A stretch of DNA of 64,000 nt from Anaerolineales bacterium UBA6055 (GTDB lineage: Bacteria; Chloroflexota; Anaerolineae; Aggregatilineales; Phototrophicaceae): NCBI GenBank assembly GCA_002428985.1, contig DIYL01000038.1:62001-126000 (forward strand), read 5' to 3'. How positions within the stretch are numbered: position 1 is the first letter of the stretch; every line of letters begins with the position of its first letter. This document shows positions 55,163-63,949 of this stretch, piece by piece. Both the position numbers and the translations under genes were made by a program. The notes beneath the pieces are model-generated. The model was not told the origin of the DNA. It worked only from the letters and a program-made list of their open reading frames with translations, and searched no databases.

Positions 55163-55585
55163 TTATTTATCAATATATGGATTTGCGGGAGAGTTAATCA
55201 TCCCATTTTGATATAAAAATGTATACGCTTCATCCATTGTATCAAACCAGCTCATACGCAAATTCGCATGTTGCATACGGATTGTAGTCACCATGTGATA
55301 TAGTGGATTCTCTCGGAGTCCTACATATACTGTCCATCCAATACGATCTCTGTATTTTTCTGCATATGCTGTGCCTTCGGGGATATTCATAAGATCTTTC
55401 GCATTGACCTTTTCGTTGAAATCCGCACCAGTCATATAGATGATATTATGGATAAGTCCGGTGCTATTATCATAATAGGCTTCCGCATCGAGGTATGTTT
55501 GGCGGATTTCTTCCATGGTTAGCACACCAGAATAAAAACTCAGCAAGATGTTATTGTTATAATCCCACTCAAAGTGGTATGGCAT
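55163..55585 (-). CDS. SpoIIAA/STAS-like small protein
   Basis: A 140-residue soluble protein starting MPYHFEWDYNNNILLSFYSGVLT. It shares its overall plan with the 131-residue protein at 29849-30244: a short beta hairpin, the S/Y-G-x-(L/W)-T element, then alternating helices and strands. This suggests a SpoIIAA-like fold. Function unknown. A very strong GGAGGTGAT precedes the ATG. Confidence 0.65.
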   Translation of the reverse strand: MPYHFEWDYNNNILLSFYSGVLTMEEIRQTYLDAEAYYDNSTGLIHNIIYMTGADFNEKVNAKDLMNIPEGTAYAEKYRDRIGWTVYVGLRENPLYHMVTTIRMQHANLRMSWFDTMDEAYTFLYQNGMINSPANPYIDK

Positions 55586-55679
55586 ATCATCACCTCCAAC
55601 TTATATATAGATGAATTATTTCACAAATTTCTATTCTGGATGATAAAGATATGCCTAACCGTATCAACATATTGACAAC

Positions 55680-56720
55680 CTATGGACGAACAAAGGCAAA
55701 TTCGTAAAAGTCACTCGGATTGATAGAATCGATATAGAAGAATGCTTCGGGACCGTCATTATTGACGCGCACCCAGAATCTTGTTCTGTCCTCGGCACCG
55801 ACATTACACGAATTAACATGCTCAACTTGAATCGTATACACACCGCTAGGGGCAGTACCTAAACGCCATGTGACGACTTCACTTGCGCCATCTCGTGCGG
55901 TGATACAGTTTTCATTTGCACCAACAAATTGTTGGAAGAATCCACCCGTTGGTGACTGTCCACGCCCCGGTGTGATGAGATAACCATCAGGCCCAATAAC
56001 GCGCAAATCGAGATTAGCAGTCGAACCCCACTCTAATGTAATTTCTACGTCGTAGCTACTTGAGTTACCAACAGCTGGACCAGTGAGTGTGTATTGTCCA
56101 TTATCACTAATAATGATTGCAGCGATAGGATCGAGTTCGGGCAAAGTTTCGACTGACGCACCAAAGAAATCAGATGTCACAGGCAAGCCCATCAAATCGA
56201 CATTACTCGATAGAAACGCTCCAGCAACCCAACCACGCACCAGACCTGTATCAATCGACACCCATGCCCCATCACGCGAGCGTCCTGTTGCAACACCAGA
56301 TTGCCCTACAGATAAGGTCGTGATGATATTGTTCGTCAGCGTTGGTTCGCTGCGGACATTGAGGCGGGTTGTTACCTGAACAGCAAATGCCGAATCAGAA
56401 ACCGCAACATTAGGTTGTGGTGGTGCGGAGAATGTCCCATCAGATACAGGAAAATTCATCAAACCCACACTGTTCCATTTGACATACGTTGAGGATACCC
56501 AGCCAGACACACCGTTGTAAGTCACCTGCAACCATGCACCATCACCATTGCGCCCATTGATCGCTATTCTGGAATCAATCGGGATACGCAACAAGATATT
56601 ATCGCCAAAACTTGCTTCGGCGCGTAAGTTCAAGCCATCAAGTGTTCGGCCACTTGTCTGCGCTGATGCAGTCATCGCCATCAATAACGATATTATTACA
56701 GTTAAAATCAAGCGTTTCAT
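55680..56720 (-). CDS. secreted protein with tandem bacterial SH3 domains
   Basis: A 346-residue exported protein. The signal peptide covers residues 1-20 (ending MTASAQ). Two SH3b domains follow (about 22-80 and 112-170), each with LN(L/V)R(A/S)E and a G-A-W-(L/V)-x-V-x-x-G/T-x-(V/L)-x-GWV pattern. The C-terminal region (about 205-345) is beta-rich with G-PDGY and Cys pairs, resembling a PPC-like domain. It is likely a cell-wall-binding surface protein. AAAGGGAAAA supports the ATG at 56720. Confidence 0.82.
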   Translation of the reverse strand: MKRLILTVIISLLMAMTASAQTSGRTLDGLNLRAEASFGDNILLRIPIDSRIAINGRNGDGAWLQVTYNGVSGWVSSTYVKWNSVGLMNFPVSDGTFSAPPQPNVAVSDSAFAVQVTTRLNVRSEPTLTNNIITTLSVGQSGVATGRSRDGAWVSIDTGLVRGWVAGAFLSSNVDLMGLPVTSDFFGASVETLPELDPIAAIIISDNGQYTLTGPAVGNSSSYDVEITLEWGSTANLDLRVIGPDGYLITPGRGQSPTGGFFQQFVGANENCITARDGASEVVTWRLGTAPSGVYTIQVEHVNSCNVGAEDRTRFWVRVNNDGPEAFFYIDSINPSDFYEFAFVRP

Positions 56721-56792
56721 CAATTTTCCCTTTATATGTTTTGCATGTCACTAATCGTAAACAGTACAAATCGTTAATTCAATATAGCATGA

Positions 56793-57665
56793 TCACATAA
56801 GGTCACTGTTAGAGGGTACGCCTTTTTCAATCCGTGCTAAGATTTGATTCGTGTCCCACTCATCGCCCCAATCGCCACTTTGGCTCAATTTCTGACCAAG
56901 GCGCACCGGACTAATTTCTTCCATCCACCACGTCACACCAACTTCAACGTAGGGTTTAATCGTATCAACATCATCGGCATCATGGGTAATGCCGTTATGC
57001 GCTGCATCAAACGGTTTATCTGATGTGCGATGTTGATGTATATAATCTAAAATTTCGAGCCATTCTTCGGGGGTTAAAAAGCGATCTTCAAATACCAGCG
57101 GGAATATGCCATCCCATTTAGCCGCCCGACGCAGTGGTTTTTTATGTGGATAGCTTCCAGCACACCATACTGGGATACGTGGTTGTTGAATCGGTTGCGG
57201 ACGAAAATTTAATCCATCAACTTGAAAGTGCTCGCCCTGATAATGAACCGTCTCGCCACGCCATAATCCATCTAAAATTTCGAGGGCTTCGTCGGTGCGT
57301 TGTGCTTTGATGCGATTATCCCCGGTATCCCCAACCTTTTCAAAATCCCAATCGGAGCCTCCCATACCAATCCCCAGCGTAAAGCGCCCATTCGACAGAT
57401 GATCGAGGGTGGTAGCTTCGCGAGCAAGTTTCCACGGTCTACGTCGAGACAAGGATGTAATCATCGGGCCGAAGCGAATCCGCTCAGTTTTGACAGCAAT
57501 CGCCGCAAATACAGTCAACGGATCAACCATCTTATCGGGTATACCGACATGATCCCATAAATAGATGCCATCCCACCCCGATTCCTCCGCCATCTGGGCG
57601 ACATCAACCAAGAGATGCACATCAGCAAATCCGCCAAGGTTGGGCATTTGTAATCCAAATTTCAT
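56793..57665 (-). CDS. LLM-class flavin-dependent oxidoreductase
   Basis: A 290-residue luciferase-like TIM-barrel protein, FMN- or F420-dependent. Visible: KFGLQMPNLGGFADVH, GWDGIYLWDHV, TERIRFGPMITSLSRRRPWKLAREATTLDHLSNGRFTLGIGMGG (strongly conserved in the family) and PVWCAGSYPHKKPLRRAAKWDG. The substrate is unknown. AGGACACG precedes ATG. Stands between a surface protein and a small hypothetical gene. Confidence 0.92.
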   Translation of the reverse strand: MKFGLQMPNLGGFADVHLLVDVAQMAEESGWDGIYLWDHVGIPDKMVDPLTVFAAIAVKTERIRFGPMITSLSRRRPWKLAREATTLDHLSNGRFTLGIGMGGSDWDFEKVGDTGDNRIKAQRTDEALEILDGLWRGETVHYQGEHFQVDGLNFRPQPIQQPRIPVWCAGSYPHKKPLRRAAKWDGIFPLVFEDRFLTPEEWLEILDYIHQHRTSDKPFDAAHNGITHDADDVDTIKPYVEVGVTWWMEEISPVRLGQKLSQSGDWGDEWDTNQILARIEKGVPSNSDLM

Positions 57666-57777
57666 GTTCGTGTCCTATTCCGTGGATTTTACAATTCCTT
57701 TGCAATTGTAACGCAACTGTCGGTACATAGTTCGAGTATAATGAGAAGATATAGATAACGAATGGAGACAATAAAAG

Positions 57778-58122
57778 ATGTTCAGACGTAAACGCTCAGA
57801 AGAAAATCCCAATGTTTTTATGGGTTTAGTGGAACTGCATGAGCGCAACTGGGGTACTGATACCTATCCTGAACGTCCTCGCTTGTCCGACATCTTGGAT
57901 GCACCAGTGGTTGTCTTTTGGAATTCCGCCGATAAAAACGAATCCCGCCATATCGTTACCTTGCACGATAACCTCAATCAACTCAATAAATACTTTGAAG
58001 ATTTATTCCTCAATCAAAAGACCCGCCGGATCGACCGTCGTATTTCGCGCATTTATCGCAATCGTGAAGAAGTGAAAGTCAAAGGCTTGCGCTTAGTGTT
58101 CGATAAAGTCGATGGGAAGTAG
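57778..58122 (+). CDS. hypothetical protein, 114 residues
   Basis: A soluble, charged 114-residue protein with a basic C-terminal half (KTRRIDRRISRIYRNREEVKVKG). GGAGACAATAAAAG precedes the ATG, and TATAAT at about 57737 may be its -10 box. No family recognised. Its stop lies at the edge of a hairpin shared with the convergent PIN-toxin gene. Confidence 0.6.
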   Translation: MFRRKRSEENPNVFMGLVELHERNWGTDTYPERPRLSDILDAPVVVFWNSADKNESRHIVTLHDNLNQLNKYFEDLFLNQKTRRIDRRISRIYRNREEVKVKGLRLVFDKVDGK

Positions 58123-58144
58123 GAGATAATCAGGGGATTATCTC
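58123..58144. terminator. hairpin overlapping two convergent gene ends
   Basis: GAGATAATC and GATTATCTC form a perfect 9-bp stem with a 4-base loop. It begins 1 base after the 57778-58122 gene and includes the PIN gene's stop codon. Terminator role inferred. Confidence 0.5.
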
Positions 58145-58558
58145 GAAATAATCACAATGTTTTGGACGAATAATCCCAAAGTCACGATTATCTAGCGTTG
58201 CAATTTGAGCAATATTAAGACGTTCCGCTACAGCAACAATGCAACAATCTACAAAGTCTAATTCGGACTGAGGGTAGGCGTTCATAATATTTCTAGCTCG
58301 AATCAGATCAACAGAATTGACACTCATCAAATTTGGCTGACCAGCAACAAATGATGTCAGAAAAGAAGCCGTTGCAGGAACACCGCCGATTCTACGGAAT
58401 AAGAAAGCAACCTCGGTTAGAGTTATATTGAGAATGATAAGCTGACCCCGAATTTGTTGCGATGCTTTTTTAACATCAGCATGCTGTTTTGTATTCGCAT
58501 TGAATAAACAAAACAGAAAACTACTATCTACAAGTACGTTATTCGTTGTCAGATTCAT
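58130..58558 (-). CDS. PIN-domain ribonuclease, probable VapC-like toxin
   Basis: A 142-residue PIN domain. Conserved acidic residues are in place: Asp in VLVDSSFLFCLF, Glu in TLTEVAFLF, Asp in SELDFVDCCIVA and Asp in ATLDNRDF. These bind the metal ions that cleave RNA. The ATG at 58558 lies inside the upstream gene, overlapping it by 20 bases, the typical layout of an antitoxin-toxin operon. Target unknown. Confidence 0.8.
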   Translation of the reverse strand: MNLTTNNVLVDSSFLFCLFNANTKQHADVKKASQQIRGQLIILNITLTEVAFLFRRIGGVPATASFLTSFVAGQPNLMSVNSVDLIRARNIMNAYPQSELDFVDCCIVAVAERLNIAQIATLDNRDFGIIRPKHCDYFEIIP

Positions 58559-58850
58559 CCTCAAAACGCCCCATCAGATAATCACCAAACTCATCATTCA
58601 ACATATCATCTAATTGTGTGCCATCTAAGATATTATCTGAAGGTATCTGGATATTTGCTCGCTCAGCTTCATATGCGAGTCTTGCACCTGTACCTGCTGG
58701 TGGGATTTCAGAATCGGTATCAGTGGTTTTTTCCTCAAGAGCGTGGACAACAATAACAACCTCATGTAAACGACTTTCGACATCCGCAGGAATCTGTACA
58801 GTTAGATTACCATTCTCATCTGGTCTAACTTGTAATGTGTATGTTTTCAT
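58539..58850 (-). CDS. probable antitoxin partner of the PIN-domain protein
   Basis: A 103-residue acidic protein. The N-terminal 35 residues (YTLQVRPDENGNLTVQIPADV) look like a small beta-strand DNA-binding or dimerisation unit, and the C-terminal part is acidic and helical (DMLNDEFGDYLMGRFEDESDNE), suited to wrap and block a basic toxin groove. Order (antitoxin first), size and overlap with the PIN gene support the role; no antitoxin family is recognised. Confidence 0.6.
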   Translation of the reverse strand: MKTYTLQVRPDENGNLTVQIPADVESRLHEVVIVVHALEEKTTDTDSEIPPAGTGARLAYEAERANIQIPSDNILDGTQLDDMLNDEFGDYLMGRFEDESDNE

Positions 58851-58922
58851 TTCTCACACCAAGGATATTGTGCAACAGGTTTGTATAATGACTATATAGT
58901 GACATCAAATAAAAGGCAACAG

Positions 58923-59399
58923 ATGCTAACGAACATCAAGCCCAAACGTAAACACGACACGCGCACTCGATTAAAGCTCAAGCTAATTTTACTCGCCTTT
59001 ATCATTGGAACAATTATAGCAACTCTCTTTCCAATGATTTGGCTTGCGCCCCCATTATTTGCGTTTACGCCGTTGGTCTATGTGGTATTATCGCTGTTGT
59101 GGATTCCGATTATGTGGAAAGCTGCCAAGCTTGTTGTGTGGGATCGGATCGTAAAACTATTGATCACCGTATGTTTGTTATCGAGTATCTTTATGACTTT
59201 TTTCTTTCAGCAAAACTTAACAGGATCACTACAATGCTATGGATCAGAGGGTTTAGCACATAGCTGTCAAATTAGTTATGTTGAGTATACTGCTTGTGAG
59301 GTTCCAGGTTTTTGGGTGACTGATATTGGACTTGTTCTAATTGCACACCAACCGCCATGGAATAGTAAGCAATATGTCATTTTCTGTCCAATGTTTTAA
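58923..59399 (+). CDS. hypothetical membrane protein
   Basis: A 158-residue protein with a basic N-terminus (KPKRKHDTRTRLKLK) and three hydrophobic segments (about 18-40, 44-65 and 76-98), followed by a Cys-containing tail of about 60 residues that would lie outside (CYGSEGLAHSCQISYVEYTACE). AAAGG precedes the ATG at 58923. No family recognised. Confidence 0.55.
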   Translation: MLTNIKPKRKHDTRTRLKLKLILLAFIIGTIIATLFPMIWLAPPLFAFTPLVYVVLSLLWIPIMWKAAKLVVWDRIVKLLITVCLLSSIFMTFFFQQNLTGSLQCYGSEGLAHSCQISYVEYTACEVPGFWVTDIGLVLIAHQPPWNSKQYVIFCPMF

Positions 59400-59401
59400 C
59401 T

Positions 59402-59433
59402 TTTCTTCGTGTTCTCTGTGCCTCCGTGGTTTA
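59402..59433. repeat. copy of a widespread CAC-GGAGG-type intergenic repeat
   Basis: On the - strand the segment reads ACCACGGAGGCACAGAGAAC and then ACGAAG: three imperfect 8-9-base units beginning CAC. From memory, near-identical words recur in intergenic spaces of many unrelated bacterial genomes. It lies immediately outside the ndk terminator. Only one copy seen in this window. Confidence 0.5.
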
Positions 59434-59442
59434 CCTGAAATC

Positions 59443-59464
59443 AAAAAGGGACGATGATCGCCCC
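59443..59464 (-). terminator. rho-independent terminator of ndk
   Basis: On the - strand GGGGCGA and TCGTCCC form a 7-bp stem (one G-T pair) with a TCA loop, followed by TTTTT, 29 bases past the ndk stop. Confidence 0.8.
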
Positions 59465-59492
59465 TCTTAAATTGCATTATTGCTATGGTGAT

Positions 59493-59945
59493 TTACTCAA
59501 AAATCCATGAGTCGGTGTTGCGATTCCAGCCACTGATGAGTTCGTCGTCGGTGAAGAAGTTTGCAACTTCGATTTCACCATTTTCTGGGCTATCAGACCC
59601 GTGTACGAGGTTACGTCCAATTTCGAGACCAAAGTCGCCACGGATAGTGCCAGCACCAGATTCTGCTGGATTGGTCGCGCCGATGGTGCCGCGGGCAGCT
59701 TGGATGGCGCTGGTGCCTTCAAGTGCCATCACAACAACAGGTGAGGAGACAATATAGCTGACGAGGTCGTTGAAGAATGGGCGTTCGCGGTGAACATCAT
59801 AATGTTTTTCAGCAAGGTCTTGGCTGACTTGCATAAACTTCATGCCGATGATGCGCAAACCACGTTGTTCGAAGCGTTTGATGATTTCGCCAGTTAAGCC
59901 ACGTTGCACTGCATCCGGTTTTACAATAATTAGGGTACGTTCCAC
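59493..59945 (-). CDS. ndk: nucleoside-diphosphate kinase
   Basis: A 150-residue NDP kinase, which balances NTP pools by transferring the gamma phosphate through a phosphohistidine. ERTLIIVKPDAVQRGLTGEII at the start, ARGTIGATNP in the middle and the active-site His in NLVHGSDSPENGEIEVANFF. The start is GTG at 59945, eight bases or so after AAAGGTAACC. The ATG at 59999 would add 18 residues before the conserved N-terminus. Followed by a strong terminator. Confidence 0.95.
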   Translation of the reverse strand: MERTLIIVKPDAVQRGLTGEIIKRFEQRGLRIIGMKFMQVSQDLAEKHYDVHRERPFFNDLVSYIVSSPVVVMALEGTSAIQAARGTIGATNPAESGAGTIRGDFGLEIGRNLVHGSDSPENGEIEVANFFTDDELISGWNRNTDSWIFE

Positions 59946-60101
59946 AAGGTTACCTTTCAGTATCGGTATTATACAAACGGACATATGATACCGTCGCACA
60001 GATTAAATGTGTATGTCGAATAGATTAAGAGCTAGCTGAGAGATGAAAATAGACATTCTGCTAGATGACTCTGTGGTTATTTAGCTGAAGTGTAGTTTGC
60101 T

Positions 60102-60425
60102 TTAGTCGCCATCATTTATTCTCCAACCAACTTCTTTTATTTTGGATACAATTTCCCAAAGATCATCTCTTGTCTGAAACTCAAAGAAAGTTCTAGGCTT
60201 GGTATAAAATTCAATTGCAGGTGGTTCTCTAAAAGTTACACGAAGACCCACATATTTAGTTTTTTGCCAAAACACTTCATCATCGTCAGTCCAAACAGTC
60301 TCACGCCATGCTTTCTTGGCTAGAACATTATTTTGCTGGCAGGTCTCAAAATCAATAAATTGTGGATTGCCATCATCATCGACATAATGGACTCCCTTAT
60401 GAATAATATTTGTTATTTCCTTCAT
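60102..60425 (-). CDS. hypothetical protein, 107 residues
   Basis: A soluble 107-residue protein, AT-rich compared with neighbours. Begins MKEITNIIHKGVHYVDDDGN. AAGGTTGTA precedes the ATG. Short strand-rich sequence with several Trp and Phe. No family recognised; possibly acquired. Confidence 0.55.
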   Translation of the reverse strand: MKEITNIIHKGVHYVDDDGNPQFIDFETCQQNNVLAKKAWRETVWTDDDEVFWQKTKYVGLRVTFREPPAIEFYTKPRTFFEFQTRDDLWEIVSKIKEVGWRINDGD

Positions 60426-60554
60426 TACAACCTTGCACCATTGTATAAGCCACCTTATTTTAGACTGTCATCAATATAGCCGAATATTGGTATGAAGATG
60501 CGATGTTCGTTATTATACAGTCAATAGACACGAACCAGACTATAGGAGACAACA

Positions 60555-60872
60555 ATGTTTTTTGAACTCAGACGATACCCCCTCAAACCCGGTATGCGCG
60601 ACGCATGGGTCAAATGGATGGACGAAGAAATCATCCCCTATCAATTATCAAAGGGCATGGTGGTTCTCGGCTCTTTTGTTGATGAAGCCAATGATAAATA
60701 TGTATGGATTCGTCGGTTTGAAAGCGAAGCAGAAAAAGAAGCTCTTTATGAAGCAGTCTACCAAAATGATGTATGGCAGAATGAATTCAGCCCCAAAGTA
60801 TCCGATTATATTGATCGCGATGGGATCGAAGTCACAATTTTGACATCAACACCCCGCTCGTTTATGCAATAG
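60555..60872 (+). CDS. NIPSNAP-family protein
   Basis: A 105-residue alpha-beta barrel protein of the NIPSNAP type: MFFELRRYPLKPGMRDAWVKWMDEEI at the start and YVWIRRFESEAEKEALYEAVYQNDVW in the middle. The family's biochemical role is unclear. AGGAGAC precedes ATG. The next gene begins 8 bases after the stop, so the pair probably forms an operon with the dehydrogenase. Confidence 0.85.
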   Translation: MFFELRRYPLKPGMRDAWVKWMDEEIIPYQLSKGMVVLGSFVDEANDKYVWIRRFESEAEKEALYEAVYQNDVWQNEFSPKVSDYIDRDGIEVTILTSTPRSFMQ

Positions 60873-60880
60873 AGGCGACC

Positions 60881-61939
60881 ATGCCTGATTATCATTATAT
60901 TCAGCATGAGGATATTCGACGCTTTGCTTATGAGGCGTTTAAAGCGGTTGGTTGCACCGAAGAAGTCGCCGACCTCACATCGTATGCCCTGTGGTTAACG
61001 GGGGTACGCGGGGTCGATTCGCATGCGATTCGTTTGCTCCCACATTATGTAGCGGGTGTTGAACAAGGGCGCATCAACCCTGACCCAAATTTTCAGATAG
61101 AAAGCCGTGCACCTGCCACTGCCGTCTTTGATGCCGACCATACATTTGGGCATGCCGCCACCATGCGTGCCATGCGTCATGCGATTTCTCTGGCAGAGGC
61201 AATCGGTGTGGGAATGGTTGTTGTTAAAAATTCATCGCATAATGGTGCGATGGGCACCTATGGGTTAGAAGCCGCCAAAAACAGTATGATCGGTATGGCG
61301 ATGACCAACGCATCATCTAGTGTGCGTTCGCCCAATAGTAAAACATCCTTCTTCGGCACCAATCCAACCTGTATCGCCGCCCCAATGCTTAACGAAGACC
61401 CGTTTTGCTTCGATGCAACGCCTGTTCCATTTTCAGTTAATAAGGTCAAAACATACGCGGAAGATGACAACCCGCTGCCCGATTTGACGTATGCAGCCGA
61501 TAAAGAAGGACATCCAACAACTGATGCATCACTTGCTGCGCAAATGTTGCCGATTGGCGATTATAAAGGCTTCGGTTTTTTGATGATGGCGGATGTTATG
61601 TCGAGTTTACTTTCGGGCATGCCATCAGGTGATAATGTCGCGAGCATGTACAAAACACCACTATCCGAACATCGACGCTTAGCACATTTCTGTATGGCAG
61701 TGAATATCGCATCATTCCGTGATGTGGAAGAATTTAAGCGCGATTTACAACATACTGCCGATAAAATCCGTCAGCAACCGCGCATGAATGACGATGTGCC
61801 CGTGATGGTACCCGGTGATCCCGAAAAAGCAACAACTGAACATCGCAAGGCAAATGGCATTCCGGTTAAAGACATCGACTTCGACCGCTTGAGTGAACTG
61901 GCAGGAAATCTAGGCATTGGCATCTTACAAGCCGTGTAG
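60881..61939 (+). CDS. Ldh-family (malate/L-lactate/ureidoglycolate) dehydrogenase
   Basis: A 352-residue NAD(P)-dependent dehydrogenase of the Ldh_2 superfamily, which oxidises 2-hydroxyacids such as malate, sulfolactate or ureidoglycolate. Visible: GVRGVDSHAIRLLPHYVAGVEQGRINP, VVVKNSSHNGAMGTYGLEAA, NPTCIAAPM and IGDYKGFGFLMMADV. Motifs and length are normal. GAGGCGACC precedes ATG. Coupled with a NIPSNAP gene upstream; a terminator follows. Confidence 0.9.
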   Translation: MPDYHYIQHEDIRRFAYEAFKAVGCTEEVADLTSYALWLTGVRGVDSHAIRLLPHYVAGVEQGRINPDPNFQIESRAPATAVFDADHTFGHAATMRAMRHAISLAEAIGVGMVVVKNSSHNGAMGTYGLEAAKNSMIGMAMTNASSSVRSPNSKTSFFGTNPTCIAAPMLNEDPFCFDATPVPFSVNKVKTYAEDDNPLPDLTYAADKEGHPTTDASLAAQMLPIGDYKGFGFLMMADVMSSLLSGMPSGDNVASMYKTPLSEHRRLAHFCMAVNIASFRDVEEFKRDLQHTADKIRQQPRMNDDVPVMVPGDPEKATTEHRKANGIPVKDIDFDRLSELAGNLGIGILQAV

Positions 61940-61976
61940 ATCGTACTCAAACCTCACAATGATACGATCACATAAT

Positions 61977-62009
61977 GGGGGTGCCTTATGCGCTCCCGTA
62001 TATATTTTT
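61977..62009 (+). terminator. terminator after the Ldh gene
   Basis: GGGGGTGC and GCGCTCCC form an 8-bp stem (two G-T pairs) with a CTTAT loop. GTATATATTTTT follows. Confidence 0.7.
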
Positions 62010-62127
62010 GCGTGTATGTTATAAGCTAAACAGATACCCCCCTGTCACACCTTACCAAGAACAAAATCTATGACATCTGTCACATACTAAAGGTACAAAG
62101 ATCACTGGACAGATTGAGGATTTATTA

Positions 62128-63873
62128 ATGAGCAAACAACCTAGAACACACGTAAGCAATGTCTTAGTTATCGGGTCAGGCGGTGCAGGGATGCGCGCTG
62201 CAATCGCTGCCCATGATGCAGGTAGTGATGTCGTTATTGTTGGCAAACGTCTCCCCCGTGATGCCCACACTGTACTCGCCGCTGGTGGGATTAATGCTGC
62301 ACTCGGCACTGTTGATCCAGAAGATACATGGGAACAACACTTTGCGGATACTGTACAAGAGGGATACTTTTTGAGTGACCCCAAAACAGTCGAATTGATG
62401 GTTAAAAATGCACCACGCGCAATTGATGAGCTAGTCGAATATGGTGCAGAATTCGCGCGTACCGGAGATGGTAAACTCGATCAACGTTATTTTGGTGCAC
62501 ATAAATACCGCCGGACATGTTATGCAGGTGATTACACTGGACGAGCGATGTTATACGCACTAGCAGATCGTGTCGATGAACTGAATATTCCAATTCATGA
62601 GATGCGTTATGTCACCCAGATCTTAGTTGATGATGGTGTATGCTTTGGTGCATTGGCATTCGACATTAACACCGGTGAACGTACTGTTTATCTAGCAGAT
62701 GCTGTTGTACTCGCGGCAGGTGGACACACGCGTTTATGGAGACGCAGTTCATCACGCCGTGACGAAAATACAGGTGACGGCATGTATCTCGCACTCAAAG
62801 CAGGCGCTGAACTAGCCGATATGGAATTGGTACAATTCCACCCTACAGGCATGGTCGCACCCGAAAGCCTCGCAGGCACACTCGTAACCGAAGCCGTCCG
62901 TGGTGAAGGGGGTCGCTTGTTCAATGCCGATGGTGAACGCTATATGGAGCGCTATGATAGCGAACGCCTAGAATTATCAACTCGTGACCGTGTTGCATTA
63001 GCTAATTACACCGAAATTCAAGAGGGTCGTGGTGGTCCGAACGGTGGCGTTTTCCTTGATATTAGCCATCAAGATAAAGATTTCATCCTCGAAAAACTCC
63101 CGCGTATGTACCGTCAATTTATGGAAGCACAAATGCTGGACATCAGTGAAAGTCCGATGGAAGTCGCCCCAACAGCACATTATAGTATGGGTGGTGTTGT
63201 CGTCGATCCAGAAACGCATGAAACATCAGTCACTGGCTTGTACGCCGCCGGAGAAGTCACCAGCGGATTGCACGGCGCAAACCGACTCGGTGGAAACTCA
63301 TTAGCAGAAACAGTTGTATTCGGTCGCTTTGCAGGTGAACATGCCGCTGAATATTCATGGAGTTTGTCAGCGCAACATCGCTCGCAAGAAGCGATTCAAG
63401 CGGCACTTGATGACCTCGATTCACTAATTAAACCCGGTAATGAAATGGCACGTCCATTGCAACGCGCCCTACGCAATAATATGTGGGAAAACTGTGGTGT
63501 GGTTCGACATGAAGATAAGCTCTATGTTGCGCTCGATATTATTACCGCTATTCGTGAAGCATCAGAGAATTTAGATGTTCGCCCATCTTCCGAAGGTTAT
63601 CAAGATTTAGCATTAGCGTTAGACTTGCGCTCATCATTGATGTCAGCAGAAGCTAGTGTACTCGGTGCAATCGAACGTCGTGAAAGCCGTGGCGCACATA
63701 ACCGGAGTGACTATCCGGAAACAAATCCAGCATTACGCGTTAATTTCATCACGCAACTAAATGATGATGGCAAATTATTTGTCACACGACGTACAGTTGA
63801 GCCAATTCCAACACAATTACAACGTTGGATTAATGATGAGCAACTTGAAGTTGAGGGGCGTTTGTTGGAATAA
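62128..63873 (+). CDS. succinate dehydrogenase/fumarate reductase flavoprotein-like protein
   Basis: A 581-residue FAD protein of the SdhA/FrdA/NadB family. VIGSGGAGMRAAIAA binds FAD at the N-terminus, and the histidine for covalent flavin attachment is present in AHTVLAAGGINAALG. QFHPTG, TRDRVAL, PTAHYSMGG and NRLGGNSLAE mark the substrate site and capping domain. The C-terminal helical domain (about 420-540) ends with REAARGAHNRSDYPE-like ESRGAHNRSDYPE, also seen in SdhA. No iron-sulfur subunit precedes it; one may lie beyond the window end. L-aspartate oxidase is an alternative, but the covalent-flavin His favours SdhA/FrdA. GAGGATT precedes the ATG. Confidence 0.88.
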   Translation: MSKQPRTHVSNVLVIGSGGAGMRAAIAAHDAGSDVVIVGKRLPRDAHTVLAAGGINAALGTVDPEDTWEQHFADTVQEGYFLSDPKTVELMVKNAPRAIDELVEYGAEFARTGDGKLDQRYFGAHKYRRTCYAGDYTGRAMLYALADRVDELNIPIHEMRYVTQILVDDGVCFGALAFDINTGERTVYLADAVVLAAGGHTRLWRRSSSRRDENTGDGMYLALKAGAELADMELVQFHPTGMVAPESLAGTLVTEAVRGEGGRLFNADGERYMERYDSERLELSTRDRVALANYTEIQEGRGGPNGGVFLDISHQDKDFILEKLPRMYRQFMEAQMLDISESPMEVAPTAHYSMGGVVVDPETHETSVTGLYAAGEVTSGLHGANRLGGNSLAETVVFGRFAGEHAAEYSWSLSAQHRSQEAIQAALDDLDSLIKPGNEMARPLQRALRNNMWENCGVVRHEDKLYVALDIITAIREASENLDVRPSSEGYQDLALALDLRSSLMSAEASVLGAIERRESRGAHNRSDYPETNPALRVNFITQLNDDGKLFVTRRTVEPIPTQLQRWINDEQLEVEGRLLE

Positions 63874-63901
63874 TTAAAGTAGGTGACGCTAGTAACCTTT
63901 A

Positions 63902-63936
63902 GCTGAGGGAAGAACTAACAGGTATCTTCCCCCAGC
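63902..63936. other. hairpin between convergent gene ends
   Basis: GCTGAGGGAAGA pairs with TCTTCCCCCAGC (11 of 12, the odd pair being a wobble on the - strand) around an 11-base loop. No T-run on either strand, so a terminator role is possible only with help. Confidence 0.4.
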
Positions 63937-63949
63937 ACCGGTTTAGCAT

